The notes below the pieces were generated by a model. That model was not told where the DNA came from, searched no databases, and was given only the letters and a program-made list of their open reading frames with translations. From Elysia crispata (Eukaryota > Mollusca > Gastropoda > Plakobranchidae): a DNA stretch of 64,000 nucleotides. The stretch spans positions 1-64,000 of the forward strand of contig JAWDGP010000054.1 of the NCBI GenBank assembly GCA_033675545.1. Direction: 5' to 3'. This document shows, piece by piece, positions 1 to 12,022 of this stretch (position 1 is its first letter; each line of letters opens with the position of its first letter). The translations under genes were made by a program, and so were the position numbers.

Positions 1-70
1 GAATACTCGATTAGTATTTGAAGTTGTTTCAAAGTTTTCTTTTGTTTTGTTTTGTACTGAAACTGTGAAG

Positions 71-202
71 ACGAAGACGAGTGTTGGACGAACACTCACA
101 ACTGCAGCTCCAATAGCCAGTGTGAAAATGTGCCTGGATCGTTTCGTTGTAAATGCAAATACGGATACGGATACCGTCAGAAAGACAACTTTACTTGTTT
201 AC
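71..202 (+). CDS. EGF-like exon E1, block A (multi-EGF gene)
   Basis: This exon encodes one calcium-binding-type EGF module of a probably secreted or cell-surface protein. The acceptor AG is at 69-70 and the donor GTAAG starts at 203. The 132-nt exon is phase 1 at both ends, so it can be duplicated or skipped without frameshift. The reading frame starts with an acidic stretch before the first cysteine (DEDEC), has six cysteines, and carries the typical NVPGSFRCKC core with C4-x-C5 spacing. It differs from its two paralogues by an extra Gly-Tyr pair in the KYGYGYRQ stretch. Calcium binding is known for modules with this acidic start and is inferred here. The gene continues to the left of the window. 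It is closest to the exons at 11304 and 33596. Confidence 0.8.
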
Positions 203-304
203 GTAAGATCCTACTCTGCGTTTTCTTTAATTTTCTTTGATGATCTTGTTCACCTTCATAACATTGCTTTTTAAACTTTTAATACCTATATGCACTGAAT
301 ATAT

Positions 305-2190
305 CTTCGAAAATATCGCTTGGCTGTTCAAAATTACTTTTGCAGTTTTCGGAGAAGCTGAGAAAGTTTACCAACAGTGGGTAAGGTTGAAAGTAGCAGA
401 TCAGAAGCAGCGCGGGAACACATATTAAGAATCGAAAGGAAAACAAAAATAAAAGTGGATGATGAAGGATATTTGGACATGATGGGGAAAAGAGCCGATT
501 GGAAAAAAATACAAAAAAAAAATTGAAACATTGCATAAGGAAATAAGTAAAAGAAATGAGATGATCCCAAATGATAAATATTTCAATAAAAAAGACGGAA
601 ACATCGGTCTTTGCAACAAAAGTATTGAGAAGATAATGCAAAGAAACAGTGAAGACAGTTTTGCAAAGAAAACCTGTTCATCCCCAGGAGGTCAAAAGTA
701 CTAAAAAACAGTGACATCCTTATGGCAGAATTAATGATCCTAGGCAGATGTGCAGAGTAGATACGTTAACGATTTTTAGGACCAAACAAAGCATTGCAAT
801 GCAATTAAATCAAAATTTTGCTGGTTCACCTATCATAAAAGATGAGACCCGGGCAGCAAAACGAAAAATGAAATCAGGCAGAATAACATGTCCAAACAGT
901 ATATTAGTGGAACTTTTAGAATCATTTGAAGATAATTATTACTCAACGAAAACTCTGAAAAAAGTCAGATTCCATTAGACATTTTCAAATCTTTTACACT
1001 GATTTTAGTACTGCTAATGAAACCAAGGGCAATAGATTGTGATTTCATCGAGCGATCAGTCTTAAGAGTCATGTCCACCAAATGCTCTAAAGAATTATCG
1101 TTATGCAAGTCAGAAACAAAAATATAATTAAAAGCAGCAGAGGATAAGTGAGGATTTGTGGCGGTAAAAGGTTCAACAAATGCTGTCTCCATGCTTTGAA
1201 CTATAATTGAACGAGCTTTGGAAGTACAAAGAGAGGTATACCTGTGCTTCATTGGCTACACCAAATCATTTTAAAGAGTACGACATGATGAGAGTGCGAC
1301 AAAATGAGATAATCTCAAAACTAACACAGTTAAAAATAGATGGAAAAGTCCTACGGATGAAAAAGAAATATGCATTGGGAACAGACAGCAGCAATGATAT
1401 TTGACGGGGAAATCAGGTCGTTTAAAAAGTAAATCGTGGTCTCAGACAAGGGCGACTGGTTTTCCCCACATCTTTTCTCTCACTACAGAGAAATAATCAT
1501 GCACAATCTAGAAAGATACCCAGGAATTAAAGTAGGAGAGCAGAACTTAATCAAGTTAAGATACGCAGATGACACTGTATTAGTAATTAATTGCAGAAAA
1601 TGAAGAAGACTTGCAATGATCAATGGACAACGTTGAAAAAGAAAAATGGAAGAAAGCGTGAGAATTGAACTGAAAAGATAGAAGTAATGGCCGTCGGTCG
1701 AAACAATGAGTGTTCACAGATCTGCATCTTTATAAAAGAGAATAAACACAAACAACGGGATCAATTCAAATACTTGGCATCAAGCGATGGTCGCAACAAC
1801 ACTGAAATTGAATGGAGAATAGCACAAGCAAAAATAATTTCCATAGAATGAAACATGTACTAACAAATAAAGATATCTCCATCCACAAAAGGAAAAGAGC
1901 CCTGCAGTGCTATTGTGAACTCATTTTGGTGCATGGATGCGATTTCTGAAATTTCAAAACAGTTACATCAGGAACGGAATGTAGCATAACTGTGGTTTCT
2001 ACAGAAACTGCAACGAATCACATGGATTACAAAGAAGTCAAACAAAAAGTGTTACGAGAAGCTGACAAGATCACACAAATAGAACACGTAAACGCCAGGC
2101 AAATATCCTTGGCCATGTGATAAGAAAAGAGTAACTAGAGTAGGAAATGAGGTCATGAATACAGTGAAAAATGTCCTTGACTTAAAAGTA
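305..2190 (+). mobile_element. RTE-like LINE remnant, block A
   Basis: Decayed non-LTR retrotransposon. Short in-frame pieces resemble the linker and reverse transcriptase of RTE-type elements: a stretch near 345-425 (VYQQWVRLKVADQKQRG), a piece near 830-890 like the start of the RT domain (KDETRAAKRKMKSG), the catalytic RT motif near 1555-1590 (KLRYADDTVLV), and the C-terminal part near 1750-2110. Many stops and frameshifts separate them. This copy lacks the L2-like insertion found at the same place in blocks B and C. The clade assignment rests on motif resemblance only. Confidence 0.65.
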
Positions 2191-2959
2191 CTCAGGTTCC
2201 CATATCCTCTTTGTAGGACAACTTTAAAGTCTTCAGAGGACGCAATTAAGCAAATTGTGAATGTTTTTACAGAGCCTGTGTGTTAAGGTTGGCAAATAAA
2301 ATGCGTATAAAACATAGAACTATTCCTTTATGAGGAGTTTTTTTATGAATCCTTGAACAATATAATCTTTAAGAAATGAATCAGATAAAGTATAAGTATT
2401 AACCAACTAAGGACATGTCATTTTCCACTACCGCATATTTATCCTTGAGCTCGGGAAAATATAAAGGTCGTGTAGTTTATATAAGTAATGTAAAAAAAAA
2501 TTTAAAAAATACGTAAACAATCATGAAGAAAGAATAAGAAAAAATAGCGAGGAATTTTATAATTGAGCACGGAAAAGCAGGATGTCGGAGAAAAGTTATC
2601 TTAAATAGTCTACTCCAAAAAATTATATTCAAAATGAAATAAACCTGAATTTCTTTCCAAAAAAAAAAAGCTATACGCATTGGAGAGTAACAGGCACTGG
2701 CACTAAACAAATGAACAAATAAACAATGAGCAAAATCATAGAAGCTGGTCAATTTATATGCAAAATAGAAAGTTACATAAGATAAGTTCGATCTATACAC
2801 TTTAGAAGGAGATAGGCTCTTGATTGTAAATTCCACCAATTACACGATGTTATAATCCCGATATTAAAGCTCTATAAAACATAATTACAAGGGGGTTAAA
2901 GAAGTCGTTGGTTTCAGTCATAAGGATTTTCTAGTAGAATTTTGAAATTTTATCCGCCT

Positions 2960-3187
2960 TTAGATCAGTACTTTGAAACGCACGATGCAAATTACAAGCA
3001 AATCGGATGGTAGGTAGGCACTTGTTACCGGGTTTAATAAAACTAAAGTAAAATGTAATTTTTTTTTCATTGTCAAAGCTGCACCATGAAGCCAGTTGAG
3101 TATTGCTTGATTATCAAATTGATCCAGAACAAAATGACAATCGTCCTCCACGCAATGGAAAACCTTTCCATCAAGGTGAAAGGTCAT
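2960..3187 (-). other. Minus-strand open stretch conserved in three blocks
   Basis: A minus-strand frame of about 75 codons contains the string FHLDGKVFHCVEDDCHF. Very similar frames lie in the matching introns of block B (26545-26832) and block C (39342-39569), although their starts and 3' ends differ. I do not recognise the family. It may be part of an old mobile element or processed gene carried along by the block duplication. Conservation is expected from the shared duplication and is not proof of function. Confidence 0.3.
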
Positions 3188-4013
3188 GTTGTTTTGTCTC
3201 TGGATTTGTGAAAGAACAATTACCTAGACAAAGCATCGCATGATACTGAGAAAAATGCGGTCCGAATAAGTGAGAAAAAGTCATGGAAAGCTCTATGATT
3301 GCATCCCTTACTGCATAATTATACTCTTGCTCGCTCACATGGCATACATTTTGGCCATACTAAATTAAATGTTAGATTTCATCTACACAAGCACCATGAA
3401 ACAAGGAACTTACTGACACACCCAGCTTATTCACCAGAGAAACCCCATGTCAGACTTTTCTTTGTTCCCGTATAAAAAAAACACCGCTCATAGGACGCCT
3501 TTGCTATGACAACGGGGATGCCATTGAAGCTGCTGAAGATTAGTTAGAGGCTGTTTTTGTACCCTTTTACTGTATCTTTATTGCTTTATGTTTAGACCAA
3601 AGAATTTTTGACCCCCCCCTTATCTCGTATAAAGTGTGGAATGGAGACTCATTCTCGATCAACCATGATCTGACCTTGATATTGAGGAAAGTCAGGCAGC
3701 GATTGGCCGTAAAGGCTACCATCGTAACTTACACAGATATAACTTTGTTATGTTATTTTCTGTTTGAAATGTTCGTGAATGTTTTAATACCTTTCGAGTA
3801 CAACAAGCAAAAATTCCTTGAACAAACATATCATAATTATTTAGGAGCTCAAAGAAACTCTGATATGAAATAATAATTTTATATAATTTGTAAATGACGA
3901 AAGAAGTTTTTTTTTTTTTTTTTTTGCTCTCATGTGCTGCTTTTTGCTAGTAATATGTTTATCTAGTGTTTTTATGAATGTAAACTTTATATATTTTCTC
4001 GGTCTTATTTTCC

Positions 4014-4015
<2 letters not shown>

Positions 4016-4084
<69 letters not shown>

Positions 4085-4110
4085 TCACTCTCTCTCTCTG
4101 TCTCTCTCTA
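4016..4110 (+). repeat. (CT)n microsatellite before E2, block A
   Basis: Nearly pure CT dinucleotide repeat on the coding strand, followed by CA/TA interruptions, ending about 80 bp before the E2 acceptor. The equivalent tracts in blocks B and C run into TTC repeats. Confidence 0.95.
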
Positions 4111-4189
4111 TATATATTCTCTTCTCTTCTCATCTCTTTTAAACCAAATATCATTTTTACTTGAATTCTCGTTTTTCTTTTTTATCCAG

Positions 4190-4291
4190 GGATTGAAGAT
4201 TGCAAACATTGTGGAGCAAATACCAACTGTATTCAACAAAAAGGCATTAGTGGGTGTTTTTGCAAAGACGCGGACCATGCTAAATGTTATG
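4190..4291 (+). CDS. EGF-like exon E2, block A
   Basis: A compact 102-nt exon with acceptor CAG at 4187-4189 and donor GTAATG from 4292, phase 1 at both ends. It encodes a short six-cysteine EGF-like module (EDCKHCGANTNC ... GCFC ... KCYG) with C4-x-C5 spacing. It lacks the acidic D-x-D/N-E start of calcium-binding EGF modules. Near-identical copies lie at 27790 and 40610 and a diverged one at 45742. Confidence 0.8.
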
Positions 4292-5859
4292 GTAATGATA
4301 ATTTTGACGATAGGAAAGATTTATCAAATAAAAGTTCAAACTTGAAAAAAATCAAACAGGTAAATGTGAAGTTGGTGTTATGTTTCAAGTTAAGGGTTTT
4401 TTTTTTAAATGTAAAATCTATTACCTTTATGTTATGGGTCTCTTTCTTTGCTTTCTGTATATCAAACGTTCAATCTTGATAATAATTTGATTACGAAGTC
4501 TTACTATTGTGAAACTAAACAGTTTTCATATCTAAACCTGGCAAGTATTTCAGAACTTTCTTGTTATCTTTAGAGATATCTTATCAAACATATAGTTGTT
4601 TGATGTGTTAATATCTAATTGAAATCTTCCAGTGGCCCCTTATGAAAATCTTCACTGCAATAAATCTTAGTTTTTAAGATACTTTTTGTTAACTGGGGAA
4701 TATTTCTCTAAATTATATGAAGACAAAACAATAAGCATTAATTTAGGCAACAACTTCAATTTTTTTTTTAATTTGAGCTTTTTTTTAGACTGACGATAAA
4801 GTAGCAGAAGTAAACAAGTTTAAGGGCAATGGAGGAGTGGAAAGATATTTTTAAAATCTAGAATCGTAATTCTCATATTCTCTACAATTTTTTTACATAT
4901 TTTCAAATAGAACACACTAAAGAGTTCTTTTCACCATGACGATTTAAAATGGCTCTGGAGAAAAGAAAAATATTAACTTAAACCAATGTAAACTGTCCTT
5001 ATGAGAGCAATTTTTATGCCACTACTCTTTGGGAACCTATTCTCCCAATAAATTTCCAAGGTTTATAGAAAAGTTAAACCAGTTCTGCCGTGTTGTCACA
5101 TATCTTTGAAATCTAGCTCCGCTTTTTCTCCTTTCCACTGTTGAATGTTTAATTTATTACCTAATAAATGCTTAACAATAGATCTATAAAAAAAAGAGTT
5201 GAGGTGTTGATTCCATGTGCATCATCTGTTCAACTTTTTTATCAGAATGAATTTAAGGTAACGTTGTTTTGTTTTGTTTTTGTTTAGGACGTGTATATTT
5301 CGCTTTATTTTATTTCTAATATAATTCTATGCACAACAATATTTTCAATAGAAGAAAAGGACTTAAAACTGTATGATAAGCAGGAAGGAAAAATTTTAAC
5401 TGGAACTTTCGAAAGAGCAAAAAAAAAAAAATAAATAAAAGTACAATATTAAAAAAAAACTATGTAATATTTTCCAGTTTTACCGTGTCTTTGCGAACTA
5501 ATATATTTCTTCTTTTTAAATAAAAAAAAATTTGAAAACGGGTAATTTTTTTTTTTACATTTTCACTGAGAAGAAAAAAAAAGTTAAACAAGCGTTTTAT
5601 TGCCATGTCCATTACAAGCTGTTAATGAAATTTACGTATTTAATAACATATATAGGTCAGTCAAATAATTTATGAGCCTTGGTGATTTTTAAGTCTTTTT
5701 GCTGTAAGAATAATACGATTTAATCTAATCAAATATAATCATTAACTCTATCATTTCTACTACGTCAGAAGATAACGTTACATTAGATTAAGTATAAAAT
5801 GCTGCCGCTTTTTTATGTTGAAATTTGAAATGTCACTGCATTGATATAATTTTGTTCAG
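4292..5859 (+). other. Intron E2-E3, block A
   Basis: AT-rich intron with many A and T homopolymer runs. It aligns by eye along its length with 27892-29390 and 40712-42274. No gene or mobile element is recognised. Confidence 0.6.
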
Positions 5860-5988
5860 ATCGAAAGAATTGCAGTTTGACGGATCCCGCACATAAAAAA
5901 TGCAAGTTCGAATGCGATTTTTGGATATGTCAGTGTGAAACTGATTACGCCCATGATTCCGAAATTACAAGCGCATACATTTGTAAAG
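5860..5988 (+). CDS. EGF-like exon E3, block A
   Basis: A 129-nt phase 1-1 exon with acceptor TTCAG at 5855-5859 and donor GTATAA from 5989. It encodes a six-cysteine module (RKNCSLTDPAHKKC ... ICQC ... YICKG) that keeps the C4-x-C5 signature but is otherwise an atypical EGF module without calcium-binding residues. Block A differs from B and C at several residues (for example ETDYAHD where B and C read KPGYLHD), so this copy has lost the usual Gly-Tyr of EGF folds. That may mean relaxed constraint. Confidence 0.75.
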
Positions 5989-7783
5989 GTATAATTCATT
6001 TTTTTTTTTGTTTTTGTTTTTTTTTTGTTTTTGTTTTCTCATGTTCTGATGCTTTGTTGATAAAACGCGTGTAGGCCGCACATGTAAATGCTAGATGAAA
6101 CTCGTAATGCAATTCAGAGGATAAGCCTAAGACTATGAGCCTGATTATAAGAAAAGGAAAAAAATAGGAACTAATTTACAAATGATGTCAAAATGCTTTT
6201 TTTTTTCATTTAAATATTTATTGCTTTAAGCTAAGCAATGATATATCTGGAATTAGAAAGTTTTGATCAATATTTATTTATCACACCACTGGAAATATTT
6301 GTCGCGGTGTTCGTTTTTTTATGGTTTTTTTTTTTTCTTTTTTTGCTTTGGAAAAAAATCACTTGCTTCTATACAGATAATTATCAAACGCCATTGCCCA
6401 CTAAACCTGTTACGGTATAGGTCTTTAACATAAGATCAAAAGTATTTATAACTCGAAGATGTTATGAATGGCCATTTAGAATTTCAATGATTCCTAGTTT
6501 GCGAGATATAGATATGAAAACTGTATGATGGTTCGCCACCTTGGGTCATCCATGTTTTATGAGTCCTTGACCATGCTAGAGTTAACTTTGCCAAGAAAAG
6601 TCTCCAATTCGTCAGCGCGGTCGAATAGGTCGCTAACCGTTTAGTTTCATTCTAATTGATATATGTTTTTTTTTTTAACTTATAGGACATCACTTAAAAT
6701 ATTTTAAGAGGATGAAATAAAAATCCAAAACATTAAATGACATTTCGACCTCTTTTCAAATTAATTGTATACGCAAAAAAAAAATTGGTTACATCCGCAT
6801 GTTTATTGAACAGTTCTCGTCTCGGACCGCAAATTGTAGTATCCGTTCCAGAGTTTCAGAGTTCTTGATTCTAGGGAGAAAAGAAATAACAGGTTTATAA
6901 ATGGATAAGTTTGAAATCAGTAAATCTGTCTGTTCCGGTATCTACCGCGATAACAAGGGTAGATAGAATTCTAAGGAAGGCATAGTTTTGTATAAAATTC
7001 CTCAAGATTTAGATTAATAATTTGAACTATCTTTAGACCTAAATTAAAAAAAAAAACATTATTGTTTCTATTGCAACTGAAAATTATTCAATGAAAACAT
7101 TATTACACGTTATAAAACATTTTTTCAAACCAAAGAGCCAAACAAACAAAAAGTGCCTTGTTAATTTTGAGCTTATTAGTTTGAAGTTTATCGGAGTGTT
7201 GATTAGCTTAATTCAAAAATGAATAATAGAAACTTAGAAAGTAAATTTTTCCTTTATGTTTCCTAAGAATAAATGCCTAACCTTTTTTAATTAAAAAAAC
7301 AGGCCTTTTTTAAAACACATTTCGGTCTTGATATCTAATTCTTAGACATATCAAAAGGCTAAGGCGAAATAAGGTAAGGATCGAGCATGGTTGCAGTTGA
7401 CCTTAGACCGATAGATTTTAGATTTCATCTAAACAAGCACCATGAAATAAGGAATTTCCATTATCTCTCCTTGTGTTAATTGTGTTTTTTTTTTTTAGAA
7501 ATTAAATACGCGGACAATATTTTATAAAGAAAAGATGGTGTGGCATAAGACAGAAACCATAGAAATGGTGCTCTGAAAACATTCCTAGAGAAGATAGGAA
7601 GAAGTTGACAATCTACAATAATTAAGAAAAGCCTTCTCCTCTGGAGGCCTGTTTACTCTATTTTACACTCCGTCTGATATGAGGATACGGTACAGATACT
7701 CTTCCTTTTATCCTGCAATATTTAGTTCATTATCACTGCGATTGCATGAGGTTTCCCGCATTCACTTTTTTACTTGGTCAGTT

Positions 7784-7786
<3 letters not shown>
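5989..7786 (+). other. Intron E3-E4, first part, block A
   Basis: AT-rich intron matching 29520-31084 and 42404-44186. Near 7418-7455 it shares a motif of about 40 bp (TTAGATTTCATCTA then AAGCACCATGAAA) with the E1-E2 introns at about 3369-3410. No gene is seen. Confidence 0.55.
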
Positions 7787-7858
<72 letters not shown>

Positions 7859-7859
7859 G
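7787..7859 (+). repeat. (CT)n microsatellite in the E3-E4 intron, block A
   Basis: CT repeat on the coding strand, present in the same place in block B (31085) and block C (44187). Confidence 0.95.
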
Positions 7860-8649
7860 CCTCACGCTTTGTCCCTTTCTTTCTCTTCTCGCTTTCAGCT
7901 CTTCTCTCTGAATCTCTATTGCCTCCACTTAATTCAGTTCTGAAAAATCCAACCGATCTAACTAAAACTCCTTAACCCATATAAACAGTCTCTGACACGA
8001 TCGTTTCCTCCATTTACCTGCCTCCTACCCACAACTTCTTCCCTAATAAAGCGTGAGAAAGGCGTAACTTGCGTCAAAAATCACTTCAATGCATTTTAGC
8101 TTCTAAGCAAAAATTTAGATCCCAGTATCGTAATTACCAACTACTTTTCTCTTAAAGAATACCGATAGGCTAAGATTGGGGATACGACCTTTCATGTCTT
8201 TAATTCAGACTAGGAAAAATTTAATAAAGGTTATAAGTACATAGCAAAGTCGACAAATATAGTATTCACAATCAATTGATAGTTTACAACACGTTTTGCT
8301 ACATATGAGAAAAATTGGACATGGGAGCATTGTAGAATCGTAAAATTCACAGTTTAGAATTTCAGTTTATATACAACTTGTTCAATTATAAATTCAGAAA
8401 TTTTAGATTCACTTTTTGTTCTCTTCTAATTATCTCTTTATTGCAGTTGCAACCCTAATTTTTGAAAAAAAGTTTCGTGTAAGAAAAAAACACTTTCATT
8501 ACAAGCATCACACAATTGATATCCTGAAGTAACTGCAAATGCCAAACACCATGTTATTCATGATGTCAAAAAATCAAAATGCAACAATTTAGGAACAAAA
8601 GAAATGTGATATTACAACGCATATATTCGTTAATCTTTCTTATTGTCAG

Positions 8650-9030
8650 AATGAGATCACAACAGATAATAATATACGTCAATCTTTGTTGTTGACAGCA
8701 TAGGATCACACTACGCATATACGTCAATCTTTGTTGTTGACAGAATAGGATCACACTACTCATATACGTCAATCTTTGTTGTTGACAGAATAGGATCACA
8801 ACACAGATGTACGTTAATCTTTATTGTTGGCAGAATAGAATCACAACACCCATATACGTCAATCTTTGTTGTTGACAGAATGGGATCACAACACAGATGT
8901 ACGTTAATCTTTATTATTAGCAGAATAAGATCAAAGCACAGATGTACGTTAATCTTTATTGTTGGCTGAAAAGGATCACAGCATAGTTGTACGTTAATCT
9001 TTATTGTTGACAGAAAAGGATCATGACGCT
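8650..9030 (+). repeat. 45-bp minisatellite, block A
   Basis: About eight to nine tandem copies of a unit of roughly 45 bp, with shared strings such as GGATCACA, TACGTCAATCTTTGTTG and TTGACAGAATA. Two sub-variants (CATATACGTCAATC and GATGTACGTTAATC) alternate in runs. Block B keeps about four to five copies at 31230-31430, and block C has lost it within a larger deletion. Confidence 0.85.
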
Positions 9031-9330
9031 AGAAATAAATTAAAATCTTCGATTAACTAGGACATAGACTTCTTGCGAGATTAACTAGAATTATTTGTAT
9101 TGACAATGGTGATCTCAAGAAACCTTAAATGAATTTGAGCCAGTCAAGCACGATAGTATTTAAATATTTTTGGGTACGCTGTGCATTTTAGAGCCACTTA
9201 CTCTTTTAAGAACTGCATTTCTAATTCTAATATTTCTGTAGGATTTCAGCCACATTTAACTTTAATGGCATCTCTAAACACACCTTGCATAATGTAAAAA
9301 GTTGATTTTTATTTTCATTTTCCATATCAG

Positions 9331-9480
9331 ACATAAATCAGTGCACCATTCAGGTAGGGCCACATGCTAATAATTGTGGGAAAAATACCGAATGTGTGAA
9401 CTATGACGGCAGTTTTTATTGCCTGTGCTCAACAGGATATGAGTTGGATTATAAAAGCAATCACATAATACATTGTACAG
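9331..9480 (+). CDS. EGF-like exon E4, block A
   Basis: A 150-nt phase 1-1 exon with acceptor ATATCAG ending at 9330 and donor GTAAAT from 9481. It encodes a classic calcium-binding EGF module that starts DINQC, with NTECVNYDGSFYCLC in the core and six cysteines. The paralogue at 31736 has DINEC and one extra residue. This type is missing from block C. Confidence 0.85.
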
Positions 9481-10262
9481 GTAAATTCATGTTTTCTTAA
9501 TAAAATATTGATGTATTTTTTCCCTTGTTTACCATTAGTTTTAAATAATCAATTTATACTGCATTATGCTTTTTTACGTCTGTATAATGACCTGTTAGGA
9601 GATCATCTAAAGAATTAGCTGATTGCAACGGATGTTTTGAATTTTCTGACAAATCAGAGATGCAGATGGATAGGTAACTTGAATATAATAAGATAGTTAT
9701 CGTAAAATAAAGTAAGCAGAGACGGATTCAGTAAAAACGGTAAAAAAGATGTTAGCAAATTCCATATGAAGAATGTGTATCATCTTTATTCTATTTATAA
9801 GTGATAACAATGATCAGAATTTCCACAGTTGCAGCCAAGTGGATCAGTCTTGACGTCTTGAGACAACTCAACACCGAAAAATTAGCATTTCGGCTAACAC
9901 TTAAACCAATTTTTTATTTTTTTTTATGCTAAATAATTACATTATACCATTAGGTTTGGGTACAAAATTATGTTACAGAATCGACACGTTAGAGTACTGG
10001 TCATAAGGATTAGTGAGCTCGTGACACTAATTATATAGAGTAATAAAATCTTTATATTTGAACAAGTCTTGAGGGAACTGAATAACGTGAATGAATGCTC
10101 ATCTCAATGATTGTTAAATTTCACACATTTAAAATGTATTTCTGTTTGTACAGTTTCGAGATTTGAAAATAAACGAAAATAAATTGTTTAGAAAATGAAC
10201 TAAGTCGGTCAAAAGAGAAATCATTGGTTTAAACCATACAAACGCCTTGCCTTTCTTCGCAG
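9481..10262 (+). other. Intron E4-E5, block A
   Basis: AT-rich intron of about 0.8 kb, matching 31889-32658. Nothing recognised. Confidence 0.5.
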
Positions 10263-10403
10263 ACATCGACGAGTGTTTGTATAAAGAAAGGTCACATGCT
10301 CATAAATGTGGGGCCAATACCAGATGCTTAAACACAGTCGGTGGTTACAAATGCCCTTGTTTGTCGTCTGGATTTTATCGTGTTGATGATTTTTCATGTG
10401 CAG
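10263..10403 (+). CDS. EGF-like exon E5, block A
   Basis: A 141-nt phase 1-1 exon with acceptor GCAG ending at 10262 and donor GTTAG from 10404. It encodes a calcium-binding-type EGF module: DIDEC start, NTRCLNTVGGYKCPC core, six cysteines. The donor GTTAGT is weaker than the GTGAGT of the block B copy. Confidence 0.82.
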
Positions 10404-11156
10404 GTTAGTTCAGCTTAACCTTGATGTTGATAACTTCATTATCGAGGATTATAGATTTTTTACTCAGCTTTTGCATAGAATTTTAAAATTTCATGCAATT
10501 TTAGATATGACAACAGATTTAAGATAACCGCTGATTATCAATCCAATTCTCAATACAACTTATTACATTGTGAAAATGGAAGAAAAAGTATGACTTTCTT
10601 GAGCCTTAGCTTGCAAGCTTTATTTTCGTCGTCATTGTTGCGATGATTTCATTTTTCGTAAACTTTTGGTTGAGAAAAAAAAAAAAAAAACTTTCTCTGG
10701 GCTGCAGCAAGAATGTGTCAGAATCTGTTGAGTTCTTTTGTCTTGGTTTAATAATGGCCTGGCCGTTAAAACTGACATATGGTCGAGTGATTTCATGATA
10801 GAAATTAACATGTTAAGAGCAAAACGTATCATAGCCTCCTCCAGAGATCTTAATCTTGCAGACTTCTTTCGTATATAGATATATAGATATAGATAGATAT
10901 ATAGATATATTTACATCATTTGAGTGTACGCTTTTTTTTTTCTTGAACCCTATGCTAGAAGTACTGCAAATCTCTCATAAACTGTATAGCTTTTTGGTTG
11001 ACTTTGAATGATTGAAATGCTTTCGTAAATTATCGCATCATTTCCTCACTTGTTTATATGTGCATGCCTAAAAAAGTATAAAAACAACCACAGGTCGGTA
11101 AATTTATGTTCATTAAAGAACTTTTCATGCTTTGTCTTGACCCCAGCTGCCAACAG

Positions 11157-11158
<2 letters not shown>
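10404..11158 (+). other. Intron E5-E1, block A/B junction
   Basis: Intron with a short GATA-type repeat near 10876-10910 and an A-run near 10676-10690. It matches 32800-33441 and 44890-45415. No gene is seen. Confidence 0.5.
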
Positions 11159-11223
<65 letters not shown>

Positions 11224-11235
11224 ATTTCTCTCTCT
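11159..11235 (+). repeat. (CT)n microsatellite before E1, block B
   Basis: CT repeat with a few TTT interruptions, ending about 70 bp before the E1 acceptor. The equivalent tract in block C is at 33442. Confidence 0.95.
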
Positions 11236-11303
11236 GTCTTTATAATACTAGATTAGTATTTAAAGTTATGTCAAAGGTTTTTTTTTTAATTGAAATTGTG
11301 AAG

Positions 11304-11429
11304 ACAAAGACGAGTGTTGGGAGAAGACTCACAACTGCAGCTTTAACAGCCAGTGTAAAAACGTGCCCGGATCGTTTGGTTGTAAATGCAAACACGGATA
11401 CCGTCAAAAAGACAACTTTACTTGTTTAT
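11304..11429 (+). CDS. EGF-like exon E1, block B
   Basis: Second copy of E1, 126 nt and phase 1-1, with acceptor GAAG ending at 11303 and donor GTAAG from 11430. It reads KDECWEKTHNC ... NVPGSFGCKC ... NFTC with six cysteines and an acidic, calcium-binding-type start. It opens block B. The intron that follows swallowed the L2-like element and the 10.8-kb virus-like element. Confidence 0.82.
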
Positions 11430-11774
11430 GTAAGATCCTACTCTGCGTTTTCTTTAATTTTCTTTAATGATCTTGTTCACCTTCATAACATTGCTTTTTA
11501 AACTTTTAATACCTATATGCACTGAATATATCTTAACTGGTTGGAATTCCATAATTTCTAAAAAATTATAATTAGTTACCCTTAATTATGATACACTTAA
11601 GTATTGACCATGTTTTTATTCTTAAAAAATCACATACAGAAAAAGTCAATATATCTCCATTTTTTTTGTATTTTGTGACTTGATACTATAGAACTATACA
11701 TTTTTTTATATTTACAATGATAGTATGGAGGGAACCTAAATACATGAACCTTTTCATAGCTGTATTAAAGTCAA

Positions 11775-12022
11775 GCAAACCCTTCTTCGAAAATATCGCT
11801 TGGCTGTTCAAAATAAATTTGAATTTTGCGGAGAAGCTGAGAAAGTTTACCAACAGTGGGTAAGGTTGAAAGTAGCAGATCAGAAGCAGCGCGGGAACAC
11901 ATATTAAGAATCAAAAGGAAAACAAAATAAAAGTGGATAATGAAGGATATTTGGACGTGATGGAGAAAAGAGCCGAGTGAAAATAATACAAAAAAAATTG
12001 AAACATTGCATAAGGAAATAAG
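11775..12022 (+). mobile_element. RTE-like LINE remnant, left piece, block B
   Basis: Matches 305-540 of block A and 34065-34310 of block C. It ends abruptly at about 12022 where the sequence jumps into the middle of the L2-like reverse transcriptase. Compared with block C, about 0.9 kb (rest of the RTE-like piece plus the L2-like 5' part) is deleted here. Confidence 0.65.

Larger units (their letters stand above)
203..4015 (+). other. Intron E1-E2, block A
   Basis: The first half (about 305-2190) is a decayed RTE-like LINE, listed separately. The rest, about 2.2-4.0 kb, is AT-rich sequence recognisable again in blocks B (25.7-27.6 kb) and C (38.6-40.4 kb). It includes a minus-strand open stretch at 2960-3187 that is listed separately. 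I see no other gene in it. Confidence 0.6.

Noticed and set aside
3932..4345. Ser-Leu and Arg-Glu repeat ORFs here and at 7679, 11050, 27521, 31080, 40350, 44079 and 45371
   Set aside because: They are translations of CT dinucleotide tracts; the real coding frame of the nearby EGF exons is different.
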